The notes: generated by a model not told the origin, from the sequence alone. Counted from the stretch's first letter, positions 17,586 to 27,321 are shown. The stretch is DNA of 64,000 bases from CAVRXQ01 sp963838845 (GCA_963838845.1 CAWISR010000002.1:682001-746000), one strand, 5' to 3'. Numbers and translations: made by a program.

Positions 17586-18410
17586 GTGGATCCCAGCGTG
17601 GCGCGCTTCAATGCTGTCAAGGCACAAGCAGGAGAACGTCGTAACGGTGCCGGAGGCACCTTGGCCGCCCTCTACGGATTTCTCGCAGCCCTAGCTCTGG
17701 TTCTCGCGAGTGCCGGGCGTCGCCCGCTCAGATCGCGACGCTCGATCGATCGCTACCACAAAGCGATGGAGACGCTCGGTGAGATCAGCGAGACCATGCA
17801 CCGGTCGGGCGTCGACGAGCCCGCGAAGTCCCGCGCCGAGTCATCGAGCGCTGCAACGTCGACTGACAGCCGCGAACACTCGGCTCTCGCCGTGGTGCCA
17901 CGGCGGCGACCACGACTCGATGTCCGATCACGCCGCTCGTCTCGGTTCCTGATCGCCATCGCCGTCGTGGCCCTGGCCGGCGTCGTCGTCGGTGTCACAC
18001 TTTCAAACTCTGGACCCACAAAGCCCAAGCACGTCGCGGCGGCACCCCCCGGGCGTGGTCAGTCGACGCGCCGATCGTCAACCACGACGAGGACCGGCCC
18101 GACGACAGTCCCCACGAGAAGGAGCACGACCACGACGACGAGCCCGGCGAGCTCGATCAAAGGACCAGTGCTTTCGTCGTTGGAGCCAGACACGGGAGCC
18201 GCTGGCCAGACGCTGATACTCAGCGGGATGGGAATCACGAGTGCCAACGGCACGATCGTGGCGACGTTCGACTCCCGCCCTGCGCCGACGCGTTGCCCAA
18301 GTGAACAGCGTTGCCTCGTGACGGTGCCAGCCGGGTTGAAGGGTTCCGTCAACGTGCGACTACAGACCGAATCGGGACGCTCGAACGCGCTCACTTTCCA
18401 TTACGAGTGA
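17586..18410 (+). CDS. Membrane-anchored protein with IPT/TIG-like domain
   Basis: 274 residues from GTG 17586. There are two hydrophobic segments, TLAALYGFLAALALVLASAG (about 25-44) and FLIAIAVVALAGVVVGVTL (about 119-137), the second followed by a Thr/Ser/Arg-rich linker. The C-terminal 85 residues (SLEPDTGAAGQTLILSGMGI...GSVNVRLQTESGRSNALTF) are an IPT/TIG immunoglobulin-like fold, presumably outside the cell. The gene starts 29 nt after the NlpC gene, so a wall-associated role is plausible. No enzymatic motif is visible. Confidence 0.72.
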   Translation: MDPSVARFNAVKAQAGERRNGAGGTLAALYGFLAALALVLASAGRRPLRSRRSIDRYHKAMETLGEISETMHRSGVDEPAKSRAESSSAATSTDSREHSALAVVPRRRPRLDVRSRRSSRFLIAIAVVALAGVVVGVTLSNSGPTKPKHVAAAPPGRGQSTRRSSTTTRTGPTTVPTRRSTTTTTSPASSIKGPVLSSLEPDTGAAGQTLILSGMGITSANGTIVATFDSRPAPTRCPSEQRCLVTVPAGLKGSVNVRLQTESGRSNALTFHYE

Positions 18411-18538
18411 CGGCGGCGCGATCGGCGTCAGGTCACTAAGACTCAGCCGATCCAGCTCTTTTCTCCCCACGGTCAGAACCTGACCGAGCGAGATTCGATA
18501 GTGGATGCACGCCCGCCGTGGTTACGCGACGGGGCACC

Positions 18539-18549
18539 GGGGGGGGGGG
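18539..18549 (+). repeat. Run of eleven G
   Basis: A homopolymer of eleven G in the gap before the aminotransferase gene. It is the longest mononucleotide run I noticed in the window. It could be a slippage site affecting promoter spacing, or its exact length may be a sequencing artefact. Confidence 0.8.
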
Positions 18550-18699
18550 CCTTTCGCGACCGCTGGCGTGATCGGACCGAAAGGATGGGTCATTGGCACT
18601 GAATCGTCACCTCCTTCGTGATGGGTCGTAGACAATGTGCATTCGACGACTGACGGGGCCGCGTCCTTTGGCGCGAGGTCCCGCGTTTCGAGGTGAACG

Positions 18700-19842
18700 A
18701 TGAAGCGGTCTCCACTTCGGTGCTTCGAACTCGAAGAGTGGTTTCGGAGTTTTGCGTTCCGGCCTGGCATGGTGAACCTGTCGCCGAGCAATCCGATCTC
18801 CCCGACGGTCGGCGAACTTCTCAATCTCGCGGGAGCGTCGTTTGCCGACGTCAGCGAGCTGTCGCTCGACTACTCGCAAACCGCGGGCGCATCCTCGACG
18901 CGCCAAGCTGTCGCCGCACTGTATGAGGATCTCGACTCCGAGCATGTCGTTGTTACCTCGGGCGCAACCGAAGCAATCCTCCTCACACTCGAAGCAGTCA
19001 TCGATTCAGGTACACGGGTGGTCGTCGAGCATCCGCTTTACGGGATTTACGAGCCGCTTATCGAGTTGCTCGGCGCGGAGGTGGTGCGCTACGAGCTCCG
19101 TGCCGCGGACGGGTACGACTACGACTTCGCGAACCTCGAAGACCTCGTGCGCTCACACCGTGCAGAGCTGATGATCATCAACCCGTACAACAATCCGACG
19201 GGACGTGGCGTGGCGAGCGAGCAGGCGCTGCAAGCGCTCGTCGAGATCTCGGAGCGCACGAGCTGCCGAATCTGGAGTGACGACGTTTTCCGGTTTGTCG
19301 CCCTCGACGGCGCCCGCCTGCGGTCGCCGCTAGATCTGAAACCGGACGCGATTTCGGTCGGCGATATGACGAAGGCATGGGGCCTCGGCGGTCTGCGGAT
19401 CGGTTGGCTGGCTTGCCGAGACAAGGCGGTGATCGAACGCGCGCTGAACACCCGCGACTACACGTCGAATAGCAACTCGATCGTGAGTGAGCGCCTTGCC
19501 GAACTCGCTCTTTCGGTCAGGGGCGCCCTCCTCGACTCCGCCGTCAATGTGGCGCGTACCGCGCGGGTCGCGGTCGATCGCTTCATTCGAGACTCTCGCG
19601 GTGCGCTGAGCTGGGCTCCACCCGCGGGCGGATATTGCGGCTGGATCGAGGTTCATGTCGACGACCCGTCTTCGGTGACGGAACTGTGCGCGACGTTGAC
19701 GAACGAGCACAATTTTTTGGTGCTGCCAGGCTCGGTCTTTGGCCCGAGGTGGAACGGCTTTATCCGAATCGGCCTCTCGGTCGGATCGGAGAGTCTGCTC
19801 CGCGGCCTCGACGCGCTGGTCATGGAGGCGGGCTTACGGTGA
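18700..19842 (+). CDS. Fold-type I PLP-dependent aminotransferase
   Basis: 380 residues. It has the class I/II aminotransferase pattern: VVVTSGATEAILLTLEAVI, INPYNNPTGRG, IWSDDVFRF (Asp contacting the pyridine nitrogen), DMTKAWGLGGLRIGW with the Schiff-base Lys225, and a C-terminal FIRIGLSVG carrying the substrate carboxylate-binding Arg. The PSNPISPTVGELL start resembles enzymes acting on amino acids in specialised metabolism such as capreomycidine synthase-like proteins, but that is only a loose impression. It converges on the peptide ABC transporter genes. Confidence 0.85.
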   Translation: MKRSPLRCFELEEWFRSFAFRPGMVNLSPSNPISPTVGELLNLAGASFADVSELSLDYSQTAGASSTRQAVAALYEDLDSEHVVVTSGATEAILLTLEAVIDSGTRVVVEHPLYGIYEPLIELLGAEVVRYELRAADGYDYDFANLEDLVRSHRAELMIINPYNNPTGRGVASEQALQALVEISERTSCRIWSDDVFRFVALDGARLRSPLDLKPDAISVGDMTKAWGLGGLRIGWLACRDKAVIERALNTRDYTSNSNSIVSERLAELALSVRGALLDSAVNVARTARVAVDRFIRDSRGALSWAPPAGGYCGWIEVHVDDPSSVTELCATLTNEHNFLVLPGSVFGPRWNGFIRIGLSVGSESLLRGLDALVMEAGLR

Positions 19843-19896
19843 GTCGTCGCGCAATGCCTCGCCGGTGCAAGGCCTCACGTACGTGGTCCGCGGCGA

Positions 19897-20844
19897 TCAG
19901 CGTCTGGTGAGACGAGGCTCGAACACGTCGCTCAACGCGTCGCCCACGAGGTTTGCCGCGACGACGGTGGCGACGAACAGAACGGCCGCCGGCCAGAGCT
20001 GCCACCAGTAGCCGTCGAAGAGGTTCGTGATTCCGTCGGTGAGGATGTTTCCCCAATTGGTGGCGGGCGGTGGAACACCGAGGCCGAGGAAGCTGATGTA
20101 TGCGAAGAGCGAAATCGCGTCCGCGACCTTCAACGTGCCATTCACGACGACGACGCCGAGCAGATTGGGAGCGACGTGGCGCCGGAGAATGAATTGCGAA
20201 CGCGCTCCGAAGACGCGAGAGGCCGCGACGTATTCGTGAGTTCGTAGGGTCAACGTTTCTCCGCGAGCGAGACGAGCTGTTGACAGCCAGCTCACTGCGC
20301 AGATGACAACGATGATCAACAGCAAGGATGGCGTAACCATCGATGCGAGAAGGACGACGAAGAAAAGGAAGGGGATCGACAGCAGCGCGTCGACGATTCG
20401 CATCATGAACGAGTCGATGAATCCACCCACGTACCCCGCGATCGCGCCCCAGACGAGTCCGAACAGCGTGGAAAGCACGCCGACGGCGAACCCGACTTCG
20501 AGGGTGCTCTGTCCGCCGACCATCAACGCACCAAGTTCGTCGCGGCCATCGGGCGTCATGCCAAGCAGGTGCTGTGCTGACGGCGCCTGGTTTTCCAAAA
20601 GGAGATTCGCTGCGACCTGATTCGTGTGGTAGAAGACCGGCCCGAGCCAGCTGAACAGCACGATCACGACGAGCACGACGAGACCCGCAATCCCAGACTT
20701 GCTCTCGGCGAACGCGGCGAGCGATTGTCGCCAGTACGCCTTCGCCACGGCAAACGGAGCATCCCCCGACGGCGACGGCGCCGCGATCGGAAGCGCTCCC
20801 GTCGCGACGGGCCGCGACGGATTTGGGATCGCTTCGAAGGTCAC
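19897..20844 (-). CDS. Peptide/nickel-type ABC transporter permease, DppC-like
   Basis: 315 residues from GTG 20844, whose GTGA overlaps the stop of the upstream permease gene (translational coupling). A cytoplasmic tail of about 50 residues precedes the first helix (GLVVLVVIVLFSWLG). The DppC family features follow: LGMTPDGRDELGALMVGGQSTLEVG, GFIDSFMMRIVDALLSIP and the EAA-like loop HEYVAASRVFGARSQFILRRHVAPNL. It forms the membrane channel with the DppB-like protein. No ATPase gene is adjacent. Confidence 0.88.
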   Translation of the reverse strand: MTFEAIPNPSRPVATGALPIAAPSPSGDAPFAVAKAYWRQSLAAFAESKSGIAGLVVLVVIVLFSWLGPVFYHTNQVAANLLLENQAPSAQHLLGMTPDGRDELGALMVGGQSTLEVGFAVGVLSTLFGLVWGAIAGYVGGFIDSFMMRIVDALLSIPFLFFVVLLASMVTPSLLLIIVVICAVSWLSTARLARGETLTLRTHEYVAASRVFGARSQFILRRHVAPNLLGVVVVNGTLKVADAISLFAYISFLGLGVPPPATNWGNILTDGITNLFDGYWWQLWPAAVLFVATVVAANLVGDALSDVFEPRLTRR

Positions 20845-21782
20845 TTCAGTCGCACCCTCGGGTCGAGGATGGCATAGCCGATGTCGGCGAGGAGATTGCC
20901 GATCACCGTCGCGAGCGTGATCACGAGGACGACCCCAAGTAGCACGGGGTAATCGCGGTTCTGCGCAGCGTTCCAAAACAGCAGACCGACGCCGGGAAAG
21001 TCGAACAGCGCCTCGATGATCAGCGAACCTGAGAAGACGTACGGCACCGCGAGGCCGATCAGGGTCAACGTCGACGAGAACGCGTTGCGGAGGACGTGGC
21101 GGATGAGGATGCGGCGCTGTGACGCTCCCGTGGCCCTCGCGGTACGCACGTAATCGGCGAGCAACGCGTCGATCGTCGCCGCCCGCATGTATCGGCTGAA
21201 GTAGGCGATGTTGCCGAGGACGAGGGTGAGTACCGGCAGGATCAGGTCCTTGAAATCGGTCCAAGCTCCGGTGCCGTAGCTCGAGGCGTTGGATGGTGCG
21301 AAGTCGGTCCAGATGCTCAAAACAACGATGAGCACGCTTCCCATGAGGAAGGTCGGTGTTGTGTAGAACACGAGCATGATGGCGGTGATGCCGTGATCGT
21401 CGACGCGATTTCGGCGGAGACCCTGGATCAGTCCCATCGGCACTGCAATCGCCAACGCAATCAGCATCGAAGAGCCAACGAGGAGCAGCGTTCGTGGCAG
21501 GTAGGCGGCGAGCAGTGATGCCACCGTCTGGTTCTGCTTGTACGAAAAGCCCAGGTTGCCTTCGAGGGCGTGCCAGAGCCAGATCCCGAACTGGACGAAG
21601 AGCGGTTTGTTGAGTCCCTGTTGGATAGTGAACTGACGAACGGCGTACGCGGTCGCCCGGGGGCCGAGTTGGGCGCGAACCAACCCACCGGGAAGCAAGT
21701 GGAGGAGCACGAAAACGATGATCGACACGATGAACATGACAACCACCGCCTGCACCAGGCGGCGCACGTAGTAACCGGTCAG
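20841..21782 (-). CDS. Peptide/nickel-type ABC transporter permease, DppB-like
   Basis: The GTG at 21767 gives 308 residues, but AGGAGG lies 6 nt before an in-frame CTG (complement of 21780-21782), which would add LTGYY and start the family-typical TGYYVRRLVQAV. CTG is therefore the likely start, which is unusual. Features: N-terminal helix, LGPRAT, GNLGFSY, six helices, EAA loop ADYVRTARATGASQRRILIRHVLRNA and C-terminal ILDPRVRLK. It pairs with the DppC-like gene that overlaps its stop codon by 4 nt. Confidence 0.88.
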   Translation of the reverse strand: MTGYYVRRLVQAVVVMFIVSIIVFVLLHLLPGGLVRAQLGPRATAYAVRQFTIQQGLNKPLFVQFGIWLWHALEGNLGFSYKQNQTVASLLAAYLPRTLLLVGSSMLIALAIAVPMGLIQGLRRNRVDDHGITAIMLVFYTTPTFLMGSVLIVVLSIWTDFAPSNASSYGTGAWTDFKDLILPVLTLVLGNIAYFSRYMRAATIDALLADYVRTARATGASQRRILIRHVLRNAFSSTLTLIGLAVPYVFSGSLIIEALFDFPGVGLLFWNAAQNRDYPVLLGVVLVITLATVIGNLLADIGYAILDPRVRLK

Positions 21783-21900
21783 GCCGATCCTCCTCGACGT
21801 CTCGACCGGTGTCGACTGCCGGCATCCCGCGAGACGTGGTCGTGTCGTCCGGCTGGCCCGTGATCAGCCCCGCGCGCGGACTCGCTGCTAACCAAGGTGT

Positions 21901-23745
21901 CTACGACTTGAAGTACCACTCGTTCGGAAGAATGTTCCCGAATGGAAGCTGTGGCGACCATCCCTGGAGCTTGTTCGAGACGACCGAGATTTGGTTGTCG
22001 CCAGTTGTCCACCAAAGGGCGGCCTCGTCCTTCGCGATCCAGTTCTCCAGCGTGAAGAGGTAACTGAGCCCCGAGTGTTCCTCGGCAGAGGTGATCAACG
22101 CCTGTGCGGTCGGTGAGTAGAAGCCGCCACCGTAGTAGTTGCCTTTGGCGAACTCTTGCTCGAGAGTCGGCAAGATCGCCAAGTCGCCGTAGTTGGTGAA
22201 CCAGAGCGGATAGAGCGCCATCGCGAAATTGCACGGACCGGGCGGGCAGACCCCATCGACCGAGTACATCGTCGTCGCCTGCTCGGGGTGCAGATCCACG
22301 TCGATGCCGGCTTGCTTTGCCGCCGTCTGGAAGTACAGCGCCTGCGCCGACAAGTTGACGAGGTCGGTGATCGTGAAGTCCATCCTTAAGGACAAAACCC
22401 GACCCTTCGCGATTCCCTTTCCGCACTCGTTGTCGGCGGTGCCGGGGCGCGCACAGACCATGAAACCGCCCGACCCCATCTTCCAGCCGTGTCCGGTGAG
22501 TAACGAGCGTGCCTGCGAGATCGAGAAGGGGTACGGGTCGGTGCGCTCTTGCGGGCTCACGTAGGGAGACCCGGGAACGTTCGGCACCGGACCGTAAGTG
22601 AGCTGACCGATGCCATCGAGCGTCGTCTTCAAATAGAGCGGCTCGTTGATGAGGTGCTGCAGTGCTTCGCGGATATAGAGCTGGCGGATGAACGGTCCGT
22701 ACGTCGGACTCGTCCAGCCGAGCTCGACGGACTCCTCGTAGTCGGGCGCCCACGGCGCGACGGTGTAACCGTGGCTCTCGAAGTAAGGGACCAGGCCGTA
22801 GTCGCTGTAGGGGATGTACCCGTAGTTGATCTCACCTGAGCGCAGGGCGTCGACCTCGGCGGCGGCGGACGGAAACGACTCGATAATCACGTGCGACAGG
22901 CGGGACTTGTCCGGCCCGTCGTAGGCGGGGTTCGCTGTCAACTCGGTTCGCCCGCTCACTGAGTCGTAGCTGGTTACCGTGAATGGACCGTCGACGACCT
23001 TCCAGAGCGGGTTGCTCGCGTAGGTCGAGAGCTTCTCGGACTGTCCGTAGAGGAAGTTGAAGACCTTGGCGGCCCCGGTCGGGGTGAGGTCGTAGTTGGA
23101 AACCTTGCCGTCGCTGCTCTCGACATCCCATGTCTTCTGCGGCATCGGGACGATGTTGATCAGCTGGTTGTCGGTGTACCACTGTTCGCTGAACGGGCGC
23201 TTCAGGTGGATCACAAACATTGTCGAGCTCGGGTAGTCGATACTCGCGATGTTTCCGGGGAACTCGCCCGGGACGTAGGTACCGATTTTCGACTCGCCCG
23301 CTCTGTAGAGGTCAAAGAAGAACTCGATGTCACGCGTCGTCACCGGTTGACCGTTCGACCATTTGAAATGCTTCAAGGTGATGGTGATCGTCTGGTCATG
23401 ATCGGAATACACGGGCGGGTTGCCGATACTGAGGGCGTAGTTGATAACCGGTTTGCTCCCGTCACCTGGAAAGTAGAGCGGCAGCCAAAGGTTCTCGTCA
23501 GTGCTCAACTCCCACGGTTCCTCGTTGTCGGAGTTCTCGAGAGGCAGCATCCAGCTGAACTCGTCGGTCGGCTGTAGCGCGAAGGTCACCGTGCCGCTGG
23601 GTGACGACTTGGGTATGGCAAGAGCGGTTGCCGATGCCGCAGAGCAGAGTGCTGCGACCAGGACGATTGCGATTACGAGGGGTGCGAAACGGTGCCTGCG
23701 CCCGACGGGGGTTCGCCAATGGGGGATCGAGTCCAGGAGCCTCAT
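21901..23745 (-). CDS. Extracellular solute-binding protein, family 5 (peptide-type)
   Basis: 614 residues from the ATG at 23745 (GAGAGGA 6 nt upstream). A signal peptide (FAPLVIAIVLVAALCSAASATA) lacks a clean lipobox: the Cys is preceded by Leu. The mature protein has the SBP_bac_5 pattern: VTFALQPTDEFSWMLPL, HFKWSNGQPVTTRDIEFFFDLYR, GPFTVTSYDSVSGRTELTANPAYDG, IREALQHLINEPLYLKTTLDG and VNLSAQALYFQTAAKQAGIDV. It should capture oligopeptides or similar solutes for the permeases encoded downstream. The ligand is not determinable. Confidence 0.9.
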   Translation of the reverse strand: MRLLDSIPHWRTPVGRRHRFAPLVIAIVLVAALCSAASATALAIPKSSPSGTVTFALQPTDEFSWMLPLENSDNEEPWELSTDENLWLPLYFPGDGSKPVINYALSIGNPPVYSDHDQTITITLKHFKWSNGQPVTTRDIEFFFDLYRAGESKIGTYVPGEFPGNIASIDYPSSTMFVIHLKRPFSEQWYTDNQLINIVPMPQKTWDVESSDGKVSNYDLTPTGAAKVFNFLYGQSEKLSTYASNPLWKVVDGPFTVTSYDSVSGRTELTANPAYDGPDKSRLSHVIIESFPSAAAEVDALRSGEINYGYIPYSDYGLVPYFESHGYTVAPWAPDYEESVELGWTSPTYGPFIRQLYIREALQHLINEPLYLKTTLDGIGQLTYGPVPNVPGSPYVSPQERTDPYPFSISQARSLLTGHGWKMGSGGFMVCARPGTADNECGKGIAKGRVLSLRMDFTITDLVNLSAQALYFQTAAKQAGIDVDLHPEQATTMYSVDGVCPPGPCNFAMALYPLWFTNYGDLAILPTLEQEFAKGNYYGGGFYSPTAQALITSAEEHSGLSYLFTLENWIAKDEAALWWTTGDNQISVVSNKLQGWSPQLPFGNILPNEWYFKS

Positions 23746-24109
23746 GGCCAATCCTCTCTGTCGCTCGGAACCTTGAAGCGCTGAGCGGGCGTTTGCGCCG
23801 ACCCAGTCAGCGGGTCACTGTCTGGCCCGCGCAACCGGTGAGATCGAACGGCCTGATGGTATCGCCACCAAGCCTCGAAATATTGGAGTGAGTCAGCGAG
23901 GGATGACCGTTCGTCTCCCGAGATCCGTGGCTAGCCAACTCGAGGTGAAGATGCGCGTTTCCGCGCCGATGACGAACGCAATCGAGCACGCTTCACCTGT
24001 TCCAACCGGGTTTGCCCGCACGGTCTTGTTGATTCGGAACGGAACCGCCACAAGAACTGGTCCGACCGATGGCGCCTTTCAAGCAGGTCGGACGCTCGCG
24101 GCAAACGGG
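23746..24109. other. Intergenic upstream region of the transporter operon
   Basis: 364 bp with only short frames lacking binding sites. It should hold the promoter for the minus-strand solute-binding protein gene and the 3' end of the diguanylate cyclase transcript. No riboswitch core was recognised. Confidence 0.45.
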
Positions 24110-25273
24110 TCAGCCGACGTCGGCCTCAACTGATGTGGGTGGCATGCGCCTGCGAACGGCCTGAGCAGCTGCTTGGTCGGCAGACCTTGTAGTCGCCAGC
24201 GAGCATCGTCCGCCGCCTTCGCGTTTTGCTGCGTAGAGGGCGTCGTCGGCATCGGCATACGTGAGTTCCGGCACGACGCCAGCGACGTGGACTGCGACAC
24301 CGGCGCTTAACGTCGCACGTGGATTCGTGCGTCTCCACTCAGCGACCAGGCGATCGACGACTTCGAGCCCTTCCGTCCCGGCCTTTCGCATCACGAGGAT
24401 GAACTCGTCGCCACCGAACCTTGCGACGGCGTCGTGTTCGCGCAGATTCTCGCGGAGGTGCTGGCCGAGGTTTCTGAGCTCGTCGTCACCCCTCCGGTGC
24501 CCGAAGGTGTCATTCACGACCTTCAGACAGTCGAGATCGAGAACCGCGAGCGTGTCTCCTGGCGCCAATGATTCCAGGAGGGTCTCGCCGAGACGGCGGT
24601 TGCCGATCCTTGTCAAAGGGTCGGTTGTCGACTCCCTGCTGAGCTCCTCGAGCAGCTGTGCTTGGGCTTCTTGGGCAGCACGAAGCGACGCCGAATTGGC
24701 GGCGACGAGCTCACCCGAAAGCACCCCGATTGGGACGACGAGAGCCGCTGCCAGCAGATCATCGTGCGAACGAGGGGCGCCAAACAGGAGTGGTAGCACG
24801 TACGAAAGGACCACGAGCGGGGACGAGAGCAACGCGGTGCCCGGCGGGAACCACGCGCCGATGCACACGTAGATCAGTACGAACCAGATCCCAAGCGTCG
24901 CCGGCGGGAGCGCCCCGACGACGTTGTTGAGCGAGACGATCGAGAGCGCGATGAGCGCCAGCGCGTACGCGACAGGACGGAGGAGCGACACGCGGTCTCG
25001 CAACCTCCACGCGATGACTCCAATCGCGATGGTGATGGCGTCGAGGATTGCTGACCATGGACGACCCCATTCGACGCTGCCGGGGACGACATCGTTCACG
25101 ATGCCGACACATCCTGCCGCTGCGAAGAGGAACGACGCCTGACGTATCGCTGCTGGTGAGGAAGGTGTCGGCCAGCTCAGTCGAAGCCCGCGGCGAGGTT
25201 GCAAGGGAGAACGTCCCACATACGTTCTTACGGCACTCTTCGGGGAGGTCGAAAGGCAGATTTGGCCTTGCAA
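24110..25273 (-). CDS. Membrane diguanylate cyclase (GGDEF)
   Basis: Up to 387 residues; the start (TTG 25273) is uncertain. Residues about 40-205 contain roughly six transmembrane helices as a sensory module. A short linker with a coiled-coil look (LRAAQEAQAQLLEELSRESTTDPLTRIGNRR) leads to the GGDEF domain, with LDLDCLKVVNDTFGHRRGDDELRNLG and the intact active site ARFGGDEFILV near residue 300. No RxxD product-inhibition site was identified with confidence. It should make cyclic di-GMP. No EAL, HD-GYP or PilZ partner is in the window. Confidence 0.88.
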   Translation of the reverse strand: MQGQICLSTSPKSAVRTYVGRSPLQPRRGLRLSWPTPSSPAAIRQASFLFAAAGCVGIVNDVVPGSVEWGRPWSAILDAITIAIGVIAWRLRDRVSLLRPVAYALALIALSIVSLNNVVGALPPATLGIWFVLIYVCIGAWFPPGTALLSSPLVVLSYVLPLLFGAPRSHDDLLAAALVVPIGVLSGELVAANSASLRAAQEAQAQLLEELSRESTTDPLTRIGNRRLGETLLESLAPGDTLAVLDLDCLKVVNDTFGHRRGDDELRNLGQHLRENLREHDAVARFGGDEFILVMRKAGTEGLEVVDRLVAEWRRTNPRATLSAGVAVHVAGVVPELTYADADDALYAAKREGGGRCSLATTRSADQAAAQAVRRRMPPTSVEADVG

Positions 25274-25507
25274 CGACGCTCAAACCATTGTCAGATCTGT
25301 CCTCGGTGTCATCGGGTCCAACCGCGCCGCCGTGCCGCCACCTCGATTATCGCTTCGACAGGATTGAGGGCGACGAGGTCGAAGCCTGGTCGGACGGAGC
25401 ATGGTCTGAGTCATGGTCTGGCCGAAGAATCCATTCTGAATGCGACTATCAGAGGGCTGACCAGGCACGCATCATTATGATTCGGATCGGTTTAACCCCC
25501 ATCCGGC

Positions 25508-25954
25508 ATGAAGGAAGACACCTTGCGAATTTCAAAATTGCTCGAAACGAAGGGCGCAATCGTTGTGTCGATCGCGCCTGATGCGCGGGTGAGTGAACTT
25601 GTCGGCGAACTGACTCGACGGAAGATCGGTGCGGTCGTGATATCGAGCGATGGGCGCACGGTGGAGGGAATCGCTTCCGAGAGAGACGTGGTGCGCGCAT
25701 TGAACGAATTCGGTGCGGCGATTCTAAATGAGCCAGTGCGAGCGATCATGACCGGTGACGTTCACACGAGCTCGCCTGCCGACACTGTCGATTCGCTCAT
25801 GGCGACGATGACGAACCATCGCATTAGACATGTTCCAGTTGTCGATCAAGGTGTTCTCGTCGGCATTGTCAGCATCGGCGACGTCGTCAAGACTCGTATG
25901 GAGGAACTTGAGCAAGATCGCGAGGCGCTCGTGAACTACATCGAGGCGCGATAG
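25508..25954 (+). CDS. Tandem CBS-domain protein
   Basis: 148 residues from ATG 25508; a TTG at 25523 preceded by AAGGAAG is an equally good start and would give MRISKLLETKG, typical of the family. Two CBS motifs cover about 18-75 (DARVSELVGELTRRKIGAVVISSDGR...GIASERDVVRAL) and 82-140 (TSSPADTVDSLMATMTNHRIRHVPVVDQG...GIVSIGDVVK). Such stand-alone pairs bind adenine nucleotides and act as energy or redox sensors. The partner is unknown. Confidence 0.87.
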   Translation: MKEDTLRISKLLETKGAIVVSIAPDARVSELVGELTRRKIGAVVISSDGRTVEGIASERDVVRALNEFGAAILNEPVRAIMTGDVHTSSPADTVDSLMATMTNHRIRHVPVVDQGVLVGIVSIGDVVKTRMEELEQDREALVNYIEAR

Positions 25955-26166
25955 CTCGTCGCCCAGACGTGTGCGACGTGGCCGCAGGCTTTTTCGACGA
26001 ACCGGAGAACGGTGCCCAGTGGACTCGTGGCAGCGTCAGTCCTCTACGCGCTTCCTGCCGTTGTGCCATTGGACCTCATGCATCGCGACGTTGTTCCTGG
26101 CCCGGCGTCGGCGAGCCCGGGGGATGAGAACGTGACTGAAGTCGTCTCGAACAGCGGCTGATCCCG

Positions 26167-27321
26167 ATGTTGCTCTTGGGCGCCCGGATTGTCCTCGAGA
26201 ACGACGTCGTGGAGGGCGGTTGGGTTCGCGCGGCTCGCGGAGTCATCGAAGAGGTCGGTCGCGGCGAACCCTCGCTGCCACTCGACGCGGAGGCGGTCGA
26301 CTGCACGGGAATGACTATCGCACCGGGGTTCGTCGAGATGCACGTACACGGTGGTGGAGGCGCGAGCTTTCTCGATGAAGAACTACCTGGAATCGAAAGA
26401 GCGCGCGCGTACCACCGATCTCGGGGGACGACGCGCAGCCTGGCGAGCCTTGTCAGCGCGCCCGTTGACGAACTCTGCAATGCTCTTTCGCGCCTCGCGT
26501 CGGCTGTCGAGCAACGGGTCATTGCCGGCGTGCACCTCGAAGGACCATTTCTTTCGCCCCTGCGCAGTGGCGCGCAAGATGCCCAGCATTTTCTCGCACC
26601 CGATGCCGGCGTGCTCTCGCGGCTGCTCGAAGCGGGGAGGGGTGCCGTTCGGATGGTCACGATCGCGCCAGAGCTTCCCGGTGCCTTAGCGCTGGTCCCA
26701 CTCGTGCGCGACGCGGGCGCGATCTGCGCGATCGGCCATACCGACGCAACCATCGACGCCGCGAACGCGGCGTTCGACGCGGGCGCCAGCTTGGCCACCC
26801 ATCTGTGGAACGCGATGCGACCGATGCGCCAGCGCGACCCCGGTGTCATCATCGCGGCGCTTTTGCGGCGTGAGGTCTCGGCAGAGGTCATCGCGGACGG
26901 GGTCCATCTCGACCCGGCAGTCGTCCGGTTGACCGGAGATGTCCTCGGCGAACGGATGGTCTTTGTTAGCGACGCGACTGCCGCGGCGGGAATCGCGGAC
27001 GGCAACACCCGGCTCGGCTCAGTTGCCGTCGAAATATCGGACGGCGTGGCCCGCGTCCGGGAAACAGGGTCGATCGCAGGGAGCACCGCGACGCTCTCTT
27101 CGATCGTTCGATATGCCACCGAAAAAGCCGGCGTCTCACTGCTCGACGCCGTGAACGCAGCGTCGTCTCGTCCGGCCAAGCTCCTCGGCCTCGAAGACGA
27201 GTGCGGGACAATCGCACCGGGGCGGCGGGCCGATCTCGTCCTCCTCGACGACTCGCTCCAGATCGTGTCGGTGATGGTCGAAGGGCGCTTCCTCGACGAG
27301 TCGGCGGTCTCTTGCGCTTGA
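26167..27321 (+). CDS. nagA: N-acetylglucosamine-6-phosphate deacetylase
   Basis: 384 residues. It is an amidohydrolase with the NagA pattern: GFVEMHVHGGGG (His59, His61), GVHLEGPFLSP (metal-binding Glu), GHTDATIDAANAAFDAGA, THLWNAM and FVSDATAAAG with the catalytic Asp. It converts GlcNAc-6-P to GlcN-6-P and acetate in amino-sugar catabolism and wall recycling. Its TGA overlaps the TTG of the hexosaminidase frame (TTGA at 27318-27321), so the two were a coupled operon. The downstream gene is now truncated, so the pathway may run on nagA alone or be compromised. Confidence 0.92.
   Translation: MLLLGARIVLENDVVEGGWVRAARGVIEEVGRGEPSLPLDAEAVDCTGMTIAPGFVEMHVHGGGGASFLDEELPGIERARAYHRSRGTTRSLASLVSAPVDELCNALSRLASAVEQRVIAGVHLEGPFLSPLRSGAQDAQHFLAPDAGVLSRLLEAGRGAVRMVTIAPELPGALALVPLVRDAGAICAIGHTDATIDAANAAFDAGASLATHLWNAMRPMRQRDPGVIIAALLRREVSAEVIADGVHLDPAVVRLTGDVLGERMVFVSDATAAAGIADGNTRLGSVAVEISDGVARVRETGSIAGSTATLSSIVRYATEKAGVSLLDAVNAASSRPAKLLGLEDECGTIAPGRRADLVLLDDSLQIVSVMVEGRFLDESAVSCA

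Noticed and set aside
20845..21825. N-terminal 327 codons of a 642-codon minus frame that would extend the DppC-like permease
   Set aside because: This part is an out-of-frame reading of the DppB-like gene; the permease proper begins at GTG 20844 with a coupled overlap.
18700..23745. Aminotransferase plus peptide transporter as a natural-product cluster
   Set aside because: No synthetase, ketosynthase, RiPP enzyme or resistance gene is nearby, so neighbourhood alone does not support it.
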